Assembly: GCF_000938265.1 (NCBI RefSeq)
Contig: NZ_JYFC01000007.1
Location: 124,001 to 188,000, forward strand
DNA: 64,000 nt
Source: Agreia bicolorata
Lineage (GTDB): Bacteria > Actinomycetota > Actinomycetes > Actinomycetales > Microbacteriaceae
Reading direction: 5' to 3'
The notes beneath the pieces were generated by a model. The model was not told the origin of the DNA, did no database searches, and saw only the letters and a list, made by a program, of their open reading frames with translations. Within the stretch, counting starts at the first letter, position 1, and each line of letters begins with the position of its first letter. A program made the translations under genes and the position numbers. Positions 28,243 through 37,011 of this stretch are shown here, piece by piece.

Positions 28243-28283
28243 TTCTACGCTCTGTAGAAGAAGGATTTCTACGTTGTGTAGAA
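28243..28283. promoter_or_regulatory. Two identical BlaI-type operators between blaI and cydA
   Basis: TTCTAC-N5-GTAGAA occurs twice, at 28243-28259 and 28267-28283, with perfect 6-bp arms and centres 24 bp apart. A further half site (TCTAC) lies at 28285-28289. The CTAC/GTAG core resembles known BlaI/MecI targets. The sites lie 31-69 bp upstream of blaI and 26-66 bp upstream of cydA. Confidence 0.72.
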
Positions 28284-28308
28284 GTCTACTTCCGAAGGGG
28301 AACCCTCC

Positions 28309-29745
28309 ATGAACGAGTGGCTCGATCCACTGCTCCTGTCACGCTGGCAGTTCGGCCTCACCACCGTCTACCACTTTCTCTTCGTGCCTATCACGATCGG
28401 TATGGCGCTCACGGTTGCGCTGTTCCAGACCGCATGGGTGCGCACGAACAAAGAGAAGTACCTGCAGCTCACCAAGTTCTTCGGAAAGCTCTTTCTCATC
28501 AACTTCGCCATGGGCGTCGTCACGGGAATCGTGCAGGAATTCCAGTTCGGCATGAACTGGTCGGACTACTCGCGGTTCGTGGGCGACGTGTTCGGCGCAC
28601 CTCTCGCCATGGAGGGACTGCTCGCGTTCTTCTTCGAGGCGACGTTCATCGGTTTGTGGATCTTTGGCTGGGACAAGCTGCCGCGCGGTCTGCACCTGGC
28701 CACGATCTGGGCGACCGCGGTCGGCACGATCCTCTCGGCCTACTTCATCATCGCCGCCAACGCCTTTATGCAGAACCCCGTCGGGTATGACATCAACGAG
28801 GCGAAGGGGCGCGCCGAACTAACCGATATCTGGGCGCTTCTCACCAACAAGGTGGCGCTCGCGGCCTTCCCGCACACGATCTTCGCCTGCTTCATGGTGG
28901 CTGCCGGTCTCATTGTCACCGTGGCGGCCTGGCACCTCTCGCGCAATCAGCACCTCGACACCATGCGGCCTGCGCTCAAGTTCGGCCTCTGGATGATGAT
29001 GATCGCCGGTGCACTCACCGTGTTCACCGGCGACTCGCTCGGCCTTGCCATGGTGCAGACCCAGCCCATGAAGATGGCGGCGGCGGAGGCGATGTACACC
29101 ACGGCCACGGGCGCGGATGCGTCGTTCTCGGTGTTCACGCTCGGCACCCCCGACGGCGTCAGTGAGCTGTTCTCGATCCGCATTCCCTATCTGCTGTCGT
29201 TCCTGTCGACCCACACGTTCGACGGAACTGTCGAGGGCATCAACGATCTGCAGGCGCAGTACGTGCAGCTCTACGGCCCTGGCGACTACACGCCCACGAT
29301 CTGGGTCACCTACTGGGCGTTCCGCTGGATGATCGGCCTCGGCCTGCTGCACATCGTCGTGGCCTTCGTCGGCCTCATCCTCACGCGGCGAAAGAGCGCC
29401 CTCGGCGCGCGCCTGCTCGCCGGTCGTTGGAGCCGATGGATCTGGAAGGCGGCCATCTGGAGTTTCCCGCTCTCGCTCGGAGCCATGATCATGGGCTGGA
29501 TCTTCACCGAGATGGGTCGGCAGCCGTGGCTGGTGTTCGGCCTGCTCAAGACCGCCGACGGCGTCTCGCCGAACGTCAGCGGCCTCGAGGTACTCATCTC
29601 CCTGATCGCCTTCACTCTCATCTACGGCACGCTCGCCGTAGTCGAGTTCAAGCTCATCAAGAAGGCCGCCCAGAAGGGGCCGGACGACCTGCCCGAACCC
29701 CATCCCGAGACCGGCGTCCGACGCCAGGAAACCACGGTGTACTGA
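28309..29745 (+). CDS. cydA: Cytochrome bd quinol oxidase subunit I
   Basis: The 478-residue haem-bearing subunit of the high-affinity terminal oxidase, which oxidises quinol and reduces O2 in the membrane. The b595 ligand His is H22 (LTTVYHFLF), the b558 ligand His is H189 (FPHTIFACF), and a Met near GRQPW supplies the second b558 ligand. The conserved E102 and E110 lie in GAPLAMEGLLAFFFEATF, next to QFGMNW. The Q loop is of the short type. GAAGGGGAACCC precedes the ATG. First gene of cydABDC; BlaI-type dyads sit directly upstream. Confidence 0.97.
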   Translation: MNEWLDPLLLSRWQFGLTTVYHFLFVPITIGMALTVALFQTAWVRTNKEKYLQLTKFFGKLFLINFAMGVVTGIVQEFQFGMNWSDYSRFVGDVFGAPLAMEGLLAFFFEATFIGLWIFGWDKLPRGLHLATIWATAVGTILSAYFIIAANAFMQNPVGYDINEAKGRAELTDIWALLTNKVALAAFPHTIFACFMVAAGLIVTVAAWHLSRNQHLDTMRPALKFGLWMMMIAGALTVFTGDSLGLAMVQTQPMKMAAAEAMYTTATGADASFSVFTLGTPDGVSELFSIRIPYLLSFLSTHTFDGTVEGINDLQAQYVQLYGPGDYTPTIWVTYWAFRWMIGLGLLHIVVAFVGLILTRRKSALGARLLAGRWSRWIWKAAIWSFPLSLGAMIMGWIFTEMGRQPWLVFGLLKTADGVSPNVSGLEVLISLIAFTLIYGTLAVVEFKLIKKAAQKGPDDLPEPHPETGVRRQETTVY

Positions 29746-29747
29746 TC

Positions 29748-30758
29748 ATGGACCTCACGATTCTCTGGTTCGGAATCATTGCATTCCTTTTCATCGGCTA
29801 CTTCGTGCTCGATGGCTTCGACTTCGGCGTGGGCATGTCTCTTCCGTTCCTCGGAAAAGATGACACCGACCGCCGCGTCATCATCAACACCATCGGCCCG
29901 ATCTGGGATCTGAACGAGACCTGGTTGATCGTTGCCGGCGCCTCGCTGTTTGCCGCGTTCCCCGAGTGGTACGCGACTCTGTTCTCGGGTTTCTACCTGG
30001 CGCTGCTTGTCATCCTGCTGTCGCTCATTCTGAGAGGCGTGTCGTTCGAGTACCGGCATCAACGTCCCGAGGCCGCCTGGAAGCGTCGCTTCGACGCCAT
30101 GATCGTGATCGGCTCCGCGGTTCCCGCGCTGCTGTGGGGCGTCGCTTTCGGCAACATCGTTCGGGGCGTTCCGCTCGACGAGGGATTCAACTACACGGGA
30201 TCGTTCTTCGACCTGCTGAACCCCTACGCGCTCCTCGCCGGGGTCACCACGCTTCTGCTCTTCTTCACCCACGGCACGCTGTTCGTCTCGTTGAAGACCG
30301 ACGGAGATCTGCAGCAGAGGGCGCGCCGGCTGGCCACCCGCTCGGGAATCCTCACGATCGTCGTCGCCGCGTCCTTCCTTCTCTGGACGACCTTGGCCTA
30401 CGGCACCTTCTGGTCGGCCGTTCTCTCGGCGGTTGCGGCGGTCACGCTGATCGTCGCGGTGCTCGCCAATGCCCGAGGGCGTGAGGGCTGGGCCTTCGGC
30501 GCTATGGCGGCGACCGTCGCGTTCGCCGTGCTCAGCCTGTTCCTGTCGCTGTTCCCCGATGTGATGCCCGCATCGAACGACCCGGCCAACAGTCTCACCA
30601 TCGCGAACGCGTCGTCGTCGGCCTACACGCTCCAGGTCATGACCTGGGTGGCCCTCGTCTCGCTCCCGCTGATCCTCGCGTATCAGGGCTGGACCTACTG
30701 GGTGTTCCGCAAGCGGGTCACCCGTGCGCACATCGAGGGCGCCGAGGCGGCACACTAG
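29748..30758 (+). CDS. cydB: Cytochrome bd quinol oxidase subunit II
   Basis: The 336-residue partner subunit of CydA, with eight or nine membrane helices. The N terminus contains GYFVLDGFDFGVGM, and the following NTIGPIWDLNETWLIVAGASLFAAFP is a signature of CydB. The C-terminal helices end in GWTYWVFRKRV. The ATG is 2 nt after the cydA stop. It completes the heterodimer of the bd oxidase, which supports respiration at low oxygen and under respiratory inhibitors. Confidence 0.96.
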   Translation: MDLTILWFGIIAFLFIGYFVLDGFDFGVGMSLPFLGKDDTDRRVIINTIGPIWDLNETWLIVAGASLFAAFPEWYATLFSGFYLALLVILLSLILRGVSFEYRHQRPEAAWKRRFDAMIVIGSAVPALLWGVAFGNIVRGVPLDEGFNYTGSFFDLLNPYALLAGVTTLLLFFTHGTLFVSLKTDGDLQQRARRLATRSGILTIVVAASFLLWTTLAYGTFWSAVLSAVAAVTLIVAVLANARGREGWAFGAMAATVAFAVLSLFLSLFPDVMPASNDPANSLTIANASSSAYTLQVMTWVALVSLPLILAYQGWTYWVFRKRVTRAHIEGAEAAH

Positions 30759-30762
30759 ACGA

Positions 30763-32433
30763 GTGAAACCTCTCGATCCTCGGCTGCTCGGCTACGCCCG
30801 GGCAGCCCGGGTGTTTCTGGCGGCAGGTGCAGTGATCGGGCTGGCGCAGACCGCCTGCATCGTCGGATTCGCCTGGTTTCTCAGCCAGGTGATCGTGCGG
30901 GCGATCCACGGGCAGAGCCTTGATGAGCTGGCACCCATGATCGCGGCACTCGCCGGCGTCGTGATCGCACGCGCTCTGCTTCTCTGGATCGCCGAGGTCA
31001 CGAGCACGCGGGGAGCCGCCCGGGTCAAGAGCCAACTGCGTTCACGCGTGCTCACAGCCGTGACCGAACTGGGCCCGGGGTGGATGGCCGCGCGCAACGC
31101 GACGTCCGTCGCTACCGTCACCGGTCCTGGCCTCGATGCGCTCGACACCTACTTCTCCCGCTATCTTCCCCAGCTCATCCTCACGGCCATCGCCACGCCG
31201 GTCGTCGTTCTGGTCATCTTTCTCCAGGATTGGCCGAGCGCTCTGGGCGTGGTGCTGACCCTGCCGATCATCCCCGTCTTTATGATCCTCATCGGCTGGG
31301 CGACGCAGACCGTTCAGAAGAAGCAGTGGCGCCTGCTCAACAGCCTCTCAACGAGCTTTCTCGACGTCGTGGGGGGTCTCGCCACGCTGACGCTGTTCGG
31401 ACGCGCCGCCCGCCAAGCGGAGCGCATCCGCAGTGTCACAGAGCAGTACCGGGTGCAGACCATGAAGGTGTTGCGGGTCTCCTTTCTCAGCGGCTTCGTG
31501 CTCGAACTCGTCTCGAGCCTCGCGGTCGCCGTGGTCGCTGTCTCTGTTGGGCTCCGCCTGATCGACGGGTCGCTGGGCCTTTCGGTGGGGCTCTTCGTAT
31601 TGCTGCTCGCGCCCGAGGCTTTCCTGCCGCTGCGACAGGTGGGCACGCAATTCCATGCGGCGGCAGACGGTGTGGCCGCGGCCGACGATGTCTTCGAGAT
31701 CCTCGATGCGGCGTCGGCTGGCGCCTCCGCAACACGGTCGAACGCGGGTGCCGACATCGCCATCGTGCGGATGTCCGATGGGCCGTCGGCTGGTGCGCTC
31801 CGGCTGTCGGGCTTCGCTGCGGGGTACGACGACCGGCCGGTGATCGGGCCGATCGATGCGGAATTCCCGGCGGGTAGCTTCACCGCCATCACGGGGCCGT
31901 CCGGCGTGGGCAAGTCGACGCTCGTCGCCGCGCTGCTCGGCTTCGTCGCTCACACGGGCGCCGTCACGCTCGACGGGCATGCGATCGAGGCCGGCGCGAC
32001 GGGCCTCGACTGGATCTCGTGGTGCGGTCAGCGCCCTGGGCTGTTCGCGGGTTCGGTGTTCGAGAACGTGGCCCTCGCAAGCCGAGCGCCCGATCGTGCG
32101 ATGGCCGCGCGCGCCCTTGCCATCGCTGCAGCCGACGAGATCGACCTCGACCGGATGCTCGGGGTCGCCGGCGCGGGCCTGTCGGGCGGGCAGGCGCAAC
32201 GGGTCTCGATCGCCCGCGCGGTCTATCGCGCACTGGAGCGGCACTCGGCGGTTCTCGTGCTCGACGAGCCGAGCTCGGCGCTCGATGAACTCTCCGAGGC
32301 GAGGCTCGTCGATGGGCTCCGCACTCTCACGGAATCGGCGACCATCACGCTCATCGTGGTGACGCACCGCGAGGCGCTCGCCCGGGCCGCCGACAGCATC
32401 CTTTCACTTGAGCCGGCTGCGATGGCCGCCTGA
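30763..32433 (+). CDS. cydD: Thiol reductant ABC exporter subunit CydD
   Basis: A 556-residue fused membrane/ATPase half-transporter required for cytochrome bd assembly; with CydC it moves cysteine/glutathione-type reductants across the membrane. Six helices occupy the first 300 residues. Walker A is GPSGVGKST, the signature is LSGGQAQRVSIAR and Walker B is AVLVLDEPSSALD. The GTG at 30763 lies 4 nt after the cydB stop. The stop overlaps the cydC ATG by 1 nt, so the genes are coupled. Confidence 0.94.
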   Translation: MKPLDPRLLGYARAARVFLAAGAVIGLAQTACIVGFAWFLSQVIVRAIHGQSLDELAPMIAALAGVVIARALLLWIAEVTSTRGAARVKSQLRSRVLTAVTELGPGWMAARNATSVATVTGPGLDALDTYFSRYLPQLILTAIATPVVVLVIFLQDWPSALGVVLTLPIIPVFMILIGWATQTVQKKQWRLLNSLSTSFLDVVGGLATLTLFGRAARQAERIRSVTEQYRVQTMKVLRVSFLSGFVLELVSSLAVAVVAVSVGLRLIDGSLGLSVGLFVLLLAPEAFLPLRQVGTQFHAAADGVAAADDVFEILDAASAGASATRSNAGADIAIVRMSDGPSAGALRLSGFAAGYDDRPVIGPIDAEFPAGSFTAITGPSGVGKSTLVAALLGFVAHTGAVTLDGHAIEAGATGLDWISWCGQRPGLFAGSVFENVALASRAPDRAMAARALAIAAADEIDLDRMLGVAGAGLSGGQAQRVSIARAVYRALERHSAVLVLDEPSSALDELSEARLVDGLRTLTESATITLIVVTHREALARAADSILSLEPAAMAA

Positions 32434-34088
32434 TGCGCACGACCGAGATTCTGCGGCTCGCCCAGCCGCGCGCGAGGCGATTCGCCCCCGGGGTTCTGCT
32501 CGGCCTGCTGAGCGCGCTGTGCGCGGTCGGCCTGCTCGCGACCTCGGCATATTTGATCACCCGGGCGGCCGAGATGCCGCCGATCCTCTACCTGAACATG
32601 GCGATCGTGGGCGTGCGGGCATTCGCTCTCGGCCGCGCGGGCTTCCGCTATGCAGAGCGCCTCGCGAGTCACGACGCGGCGTTCCGAACCCTCGCGACGC
32701 TGCGGGTCGGCATCTATGAGCGGCTTGTGCCGATTGCGCCCGACGGCCTCGCCGGCACGCGGCGCGGCGATCTGCTGACCAGGCTGACGGCCGACGTCGA
32801 CGAGTTGCAGAACCTTCCTCTGCGCGTCGTTCAGCCGCTCGTGATCTCGGGCGCCGTGGCCGCCACCAGCGTGGTCACCGTCTGGATACTGCTTCCGCAG
32901 GCGGGAATCGCTCTTCTGGTCGCGCTCGTGCTCGCCGCCCTCGTGGGAACAGCAGCGAACAGCCTCATCGCGGCACGCTCCGAGCAGTCCATCGCCCCGC
33001 TGCGGGGCGCTTTCGCCGATGAGGTGCTCGACACCGTCGTGAATCTCGACGTGCTGACCGCGTTCGACGCGACCGACGCCCGTCTGGCCGCGGTCGAGCG
33101 CGCAGACGCTCGGCTGACCCGCGCCGTGCTCTCGAGCGCGGCGGGCACAGGAGTCGCCACGGGCATCCTGTCGTTGTTAGCGGGAGCGGCGAGCATCGCG
33201 GCGCTCCTCGCGGGCATTCCCTCGCTCGGCACCCCCGGGTTCGACGGGCCCGTGCTCGCGATCATCGCCCTCGTGCCGATCGCGGTCTTCGAGGTGATCT
33301 CGAGCGTGCCGCTCGCTCTCTCTGCCCTGCGTCAGGTGCGTTCGAGCGCACAGCGCATCGGATCCGCCGTGCCCGACGTCGTGCCGCCGGAGATTCCGGT
33401 CGAGAGGGCCGCGGTTGCACACACCGCAATCGATCCGTCGAACGCGGTGATCGAGCTCCGCGGGGTGTCAGCGTCATGGCCGCAGGAATCATCGCCGGCC
33501 ATTCGGGGAATCGACCTCACCGTGTCACCGGGGGATCGCATTCTGGTGACCGGCGCAAGCGGATCGGGAAAGACCACGCTGGCGCATGTTCTCGTGCGCT
33601 TCCTCGAGTTCGAGGGCTCGTACAGCCTCGGCGGTGTCGACGTGCGAGACCTGCCGCTCGCGGAAGTGCGGCGCACGATCGGCCTCAGCGAGCAGCTCCC
33701 GTATCTGTTCGACGAATCGATCCGCCAGAACCTGCTGTTCGCGAAGGATGACGCCTCCGACGCCCAGCTGATCGCGGTGCTCGATCGGGTCGGCCTGTCG
33801 GAGTGGGTCAGGCAGCGCGGCGGCCTGGATGCCCGGGTCGGCGAACGTGGATCGCTTGTCTCGGGAGGACAGGCGCAGCGAATCGCTCTGGCCAGAGCGC
33901 TGCTCGCCGACTTCCCGGTGCTCGTTCTCGACGAGCCGACGGCGAACGTCGACCCGGGTCGCGCCGACGCGCTGCTCCGTGATCTGCTGTCCGCATCCGC
34001 CGACCCTGCCGGCCGGCGCGCCGTCGTGATCATCAGCCACCTGCCCGTGCCGGCTGATCTGATCACGGGCCGTCTGCGGTTGGGCTGA
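32433..34088 (+). CDS. cydC: Thiol reductant ABC exporter subunit CydC
   Basis: A 551-residue half-transporter that pairs with CydD. The N-terminal membrane domain has six helices, with ATSAYLITRAAEMPPILYL typical of CydC. The ATPase domain shows GASGSGKTT, VSGGQAQRIALARAL and VLVLDEPTANVD. The ATG starts on the last base of the cydD stop. The gene ends 5 bp before the convergent pabC. In organisms without glutathione the exported reductant may be cysteine or mycothiol; this is inferred. Confidence 0.94.
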   Translation: MRTTEILRLAQPRARRFAPGVLLGLLSALCAVGLLATSAYLITRAAEMPPILYLNMAIVGVRAFALGRAGFRYAERLASHDAAFRTLATLRVGIYERLVPIAPDGLAGTRRGDLLTRLTADVDELQNLPLRVVQPLVISGAVAATSVVTVWILLPQAGIALLVALVLAALVGTAANSLIAARSEQSIAPLRGAFADEVLDTVVNLDVLTAFDATDARLAAVERADARLTRAVLSSAAGTGVATGILSLLAGAASIAALLAGIPSLGTPGFDGPVLAIIALVPIAVFEVISSVPLALSALRQVRSSAQRIGSAVPDVVPPEIPVERAAVAHTAIDPSNAVIELRGVSASWPQESSPAIRGIDLTVSPGDRILVTGASGSGKTTLAHVLVRFLEFEGSYSLGGVDVRDLPLAEVRRTIGLSEQLPYLFDESIRQNLLFAKDDASDAQLIAVLDRVGLSEWVRQRGGLDARVGERGSLVSGGQAQRIALARALLADFPVLVLDEPTANVDPGRADALLRDLLSASADPAGRRAVVIISHLPVPADLITGRLRLG

Positions 34089-34093
34089 GCTGA

Positions 34094-34879
34094 CTAGGGA
34101 AGCGGCCGCACGAGAGCGTCGAGGCGGCGCTGCCACGCGGCTGCTCGGCCGTGGGTGCGCCCGAGCGTGGGGCCGTTGCTCCATGACGTGACGACGCGGA
34201 TGCCGTGCAGAGCGTTGACCACCCAGACCTCGCAGCCCGCGAGATCGGCCGGGGTAGCGAACTCCTCGCCGGTGTCCGTTCCCGTTGCCGAGGCCAGGAG
34301 CCGGATGGACTTCGCGGTGACGCTGTCGACGCGGCGCAGCGACGCCGAGGGAGCGAACAGCCGGTCGCCGCGCCACCACAGCACGGCGCTCGTGGCTCCG
34401 TCGACGACGTGCCCCGCGGCAGAGACGATGATCGGTTCGTCGACGTCGTTCTGCGCAGCCTCGCTCTTCAACGCACCGAGCCGCTCGATGTCGGGGCCTT
34501 TCACCGTTGTGACGACCCTCGGGTCACCATCATCGAGAGAGGCGACTCGCACGGAGGCGCCGAGAGTCGGAGCGGGCCGCAGGCGAAGGGCGAGCGTCGT
34601 CTCGCCGCCCGTCTGCAGCGCGTCGACACGGGGAAACCACTCGCCGGTGCGGGGAAGCTCGTCGACCGCCGCCTGCCAGAAGCTCTCGGCGGTGAAGGAG
34701 TCGATCGTCGTCTGCGACGCGACACCGCGAAGGAACCTGTCGCGATGCAGCTGCAGGGCCCGCACTCCGCCGTCGGCGACCAGCCAGCTGTCGGCCACGA
34801 GCACGCCCTCGTGCGCTGGGACATCCGGAGTCTCGACCAGTTCTTGTCCTGTCCAGACGAAGAAGCGGGGCGTGATCAC
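34094..34879 (-). CDS. pabC: Class IV aminotransferase, probable aminodeoxychorismate lyase
   Basis: A 261-residue PLP-dependent enzyme of fold type IV, which in this setting would release pyruvate from 4-amino-4-deoxychorismate to give p-aminobenzoate. The visible pattern is VLVADSWLVADGGVRALQLHRDRFL at the N terminus, VVTTVKGPDIERLGALKSEA in the middle, with the lysine at the PLP site, and VDGATSAVLWWRGDRLFAPS later. The GTG at 34879 is chosen because it sits 7 nt behind the shared -10. It diverges from pabB with only 18 bp between the start codons, and this context supports the PabC rather than the branched-chain aminotransferase reading. Confidence 0.8.
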   Translation of the reverse strand: MITPRFFVWTGQELVETPDVPAHEGVLVADSWLVADGGVRALQLHRDRFLRGVASQTTIDSFTAESFWQAAVDELPRTGEWFPRVDALQTGGETTLALRLRPAPTLGASVRVASLDDGDPRVVTTVKGPDIERLGALKSEAAQNDVDEPIIVSAAGHVVDGATSAVLWWRGDRLFAPSASLRRVDSVTAKSIRLLASATGTDTGEEFATPADLAGCEVWVVNALHGIRVVTSWSNGPTLGRTHGRAAAWQRRLDALVRPLP

Positions 34880-34885
34880 ACGGCC

Positions 34886-34892
34886 TACGCTA
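34886..34892. promoter_or_regulatory. Symmetric -10 shared by divergent pabC and pabB
   Basis: The 18-bp gap contains TACGCTA. The plus strand reads TACGCT (34886-34891), 6 nt before the pabB GTG, and the minus strand reads TAGCGT (34892-34887), 7 nt before the pabC GTG. Both fit leaderless transcription, so one symmetric element can serve both directions and no room remains for 5' leaders. Confidence 0.68.
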
Positions 34893-34897
34893 TTACA

Positions 34898-36256
34898 GTG
34901 TCCCGTCGCGTCGTCACCAGAGCACTGCAGCACTGGGTCGATCCGGAACGGGTGTTCATCGAGGTCTACGGTCGAGCGCCGAACGCCTTCTGGCTCGATT
35001 CCGGGCGCGATTCCGCCTCGGGAACGAGCTATCTCGGGGCGGGCGACCCGATCGACTCGCCGGCAGACCTGCCTTCGTTGATCGACGAGCTTCGAGAGCG
35101 CCGACGTGCGGTCGATGCAGCCGTGGGTGCCTCCGAGGGATTCGATCTCGGCTGGGTGGGCTGGCTGTCGTACGAGTTCGGCGCGGCCGAGCACGGGGTC
35201 GACACGGCGATGACGTCTCTCCCCGGCGCCGCTCTACTGTGGGTGACCCGCGCCATCGCTTTCGATCACGGTGCGGGCGTGGTCACGCTCCTCGCGCTCG
35301 AGGGCGAACCGGATGCCGAGGGCTGGCTCGAGCGCACGGCGCACCGCCTCGACGCTCTCCGCGTCGGGCATCCGCCGGTGCTCGCGCCGTTTCCCCTTGC
35401 GGGACCAGGCCGCATCCGGCAGTCGCTCGCGGCACCAAGAGCGCAATGGAGGCACGACGCCGCCGACTACGCGCGGCTGGTGAGCGAGTGCCAGGAGTCG
35501 ATTCGGCGGGGAGACGCCTACCAGCTGTGCCTCACGAACGAGATCACGGCCGATGTGCATCCCGACCCTCTCGGTCTCTACCTCGCGGTGCGCGCTTCGA
35601 ACCCGAGCCACCACGGCGGATATCTGCGCATCGGCGGAGTCGCCCTCGTGAGTGCCAGTCCCGAGCGCTTTCTGCGGATCGATGCCGCCGGGGCCATCGA
35701 GACGAAGCCGATCAAGGGAACGCGGCCGCGGGGCGCGACCCCTGTCGATGACGAGAGGCTGAAGGAGGAACTGCTCGCCAGCGACAAGGAGCGCGCCGAG
35801 AACCTCATGATCGTCGACCTGATGCGCAATGATCTCTCGCGGGTCGCGCTGCTCGGATCGGTCGAGGTGACCAGCCTCCTCGCGATCGAGAGCTACAGCT
35901 CTGTGCACCAGCTCGTCAGCACGGTCACAGCCCGGCTTGCCTCCGGCGCCGACTCGCTCGATGCCGTCGCCGCGCTGTTTCCCGCAGGATCGATGACGGG
36001 CGCGCCGAAGATCAGTGCCATGCGCATTCTGAACAGGCTGGAGGGCGGGGCTCGCGGCATCTACGCCGGCGTCTTCGGTTACTTCGGTCTCGACGGGGCG
36101 CTCGACCTGGCAATGGTCATCCGCAGCGTCGTGCTTACGTCGGGCGGCGCATCCATCGGCACGGGCGGGGGAATCACGGCGCTGTCTATCGTCGACGAGG
36201 AGGTCGAGGAGACGCGGATCAAGGCTCGACCGTTGCTGGATGCGCTCGGCCTGTAG
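34898..36256 (+). CDS. pabB: Aminodeoxychorismate synthase component I
   Basis: A 452-residue chorismate-utilising enzyme that makes 4-amino-4-deoxychorismate for folate synthesis, with a glutamine amidotransferase not encoded here. The TrpE/PabB core includes YQLCLTNEITADV, VSASPERFLRI, ETKPIKGTRPRG, ERAENLMIVDLMRNDLSRV and FPAGSMTGAPKISAM, followed by GTGGGITALSIVDEE. The start is the GTG at 34898 directly after the shared -10. The neighbouring divergent pabC supports the PabB rather than the anthranilate synthase assignment. Confidence 0.93.
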   Translation: MSRRVVTRALQHWVDPERVFIEVYGRAPNAFWLDSGRDSASGTSYLGAGDPIDSPADLPSLIDELRERRRAVDAAVGASEGFDLGWVGWLSYEFGAAEHGVDTAMTSLPGAALLWVTRAIAFDHGAGVVTLLALEGEPDAEGWLERTAHRLDALRVGHPPVLAPFPLAGPGRIRQSLAAPRAQWRHDAADYARLVSECQESIRRGDAYQLCLTNEITADVHPDPLGLYLAVRASNPSHHGGYLRIGGVALVSASPERFLRIDAAGAIETKPIKGTRPRGATPVDDERLKEELLASDKERAENLMIVDLMRNDLSRVALLGSVEVTSLLAIESYSSVHQLVSTVTARLASGADSLDAVAALFPAGSMTGAPKISAMRILNRLEGGARGIYAGVFGYFGLDGALDLAMVIRSVVLTSGGASIGTGGGITALSIVDEEVEETRIKARPLLDALGL

Positions 36257-36268
36257 AGCCGCGCGCGC

Positions 36269-36868
36269 CTAGAACGCGCCCGGTTCGCCGACGGCCAGAT
36301 GGCATCCGGCGGCGTGATCGTTCACGAGACCGGCGTATTGCATCAGCGCGTACATCGTCGTGGGCCCGACGAAGCGGTAGCCGAGCTTCTTCAAGGCGGC
36401 GCTCGCGGCCGTCGAAAACGGGGTGGAGGGAGGGATGGAGGCGTAGGACTCCGGCGCGACCGTGCGCCGCGGGGGAGCGAAGCTCCAGAGGAGGGCATCC
36501 AGCACGCCCGGCTGCGCGTCGACGAGGGTCTTCGTCGCCCGGGCATTCGCAATGGAGGCCGCGATCTTCGCGCGGTTGCGCACGATGCGGGCGTCGGCCA
36601 GGAGGCGCTCGACGTCGCTGTCGTCGAACGCGGCGACGCGGTCGATGTCGAACGAGGCGAACGCGGCACGGAAGGCCTCGCGCTTGCGCAGGATGGTGAT
36701 CCACGAGAGCCCGGACTGGAAGGCTTCGAGGCAGAGCTTCTCGAACAAGGGCTGGTCACCGTGCAGCGGCCTGCCCCACTCCTCGTCGTGGTACGGCAGC
36801 ATCTCCGGTGCAGAGTGCGCCCATCCGCAGCGGGTGATGCCGTCGGCACTGGTGATGGTCGCGTCCAC
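36269..36868 (-). CDS. tag: DNA-3-methyladenine glycosylase I
   Basis: A 199-residue base-excision enzyme that removes 3-methyladenine. The zinc ligands are present: CGWAH near the N terminus and NDHAAGCH at the C terminus. The central [22 protein letters not shown] and [12 protein letters not shown] are diagnostic of the Tag family. The GTG at 36868 has a leaderless -10 (TATCGT, minus strand 36881-36876, 7 nt away). It is convergent with pabB, 12 bp apart. Confidence 0.94.
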   Translation of the reverse strand: MDATITSADGITRCGWAHSAPEMLPYHDEEWGRPLHGDQPLFEKLCLEAFQSGLSWITILRKREAFRAAFASFDIDRVAAFDDSDVERLLADARIVRNRAKIAASIANARATKTLVDAQPGVLDALLWSFAPPRRTVAPESYASIPPSTPFSTAASAALKKLGYRFVGPTTMYALMQYAGLVNDHAAGCHLAVGEPGAF

Positions 36869-36875
36869 GCGCTCA

Positions 36876-36881
36876 ACGATA
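36876..36881 (-). promoter_or_regulatory. -10 element for leaderless tag transcript
   Basis: TATCGT on the minus strand is followed by 7 nt and the GTG at 36868. The leuS promoter (TACGAT, 36900-36905) lies just beyond in the other direction. Confidence 0.55.
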
Positions 36882-37011
36882 CGGTGCGGGCAGGTTTAGT
36901 ACGATGGATTGCTGCCGCGCCCCCATGCCACGCTTATGTCGTGCATTCATGGGTGTGTATCGCGGTGATCTTGGCCCCAGCAGCCGAACCCAAGCAGGAA
37001 TTGAGAGTCGC

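Noticed and set aside
28819-29703. Minus-strand open frame of 294 codons inside cydA
   Set aside because: Antisense shadow with extreme His/Arg/Glu/Gly content; CydA is unambiguous on the other strand.
36904-37011. In-frame N-terminal extension of leuS
   Set aside because: The ATG overlaps the likely -10, and the added residues do not resemble leucyl-tRNA synthetase N termini.
36900-37011. T-box riboswitch upstream of leuS
   Set aside because: No T-box sequence, specifier loop or antiterminator pairing could be recognised.
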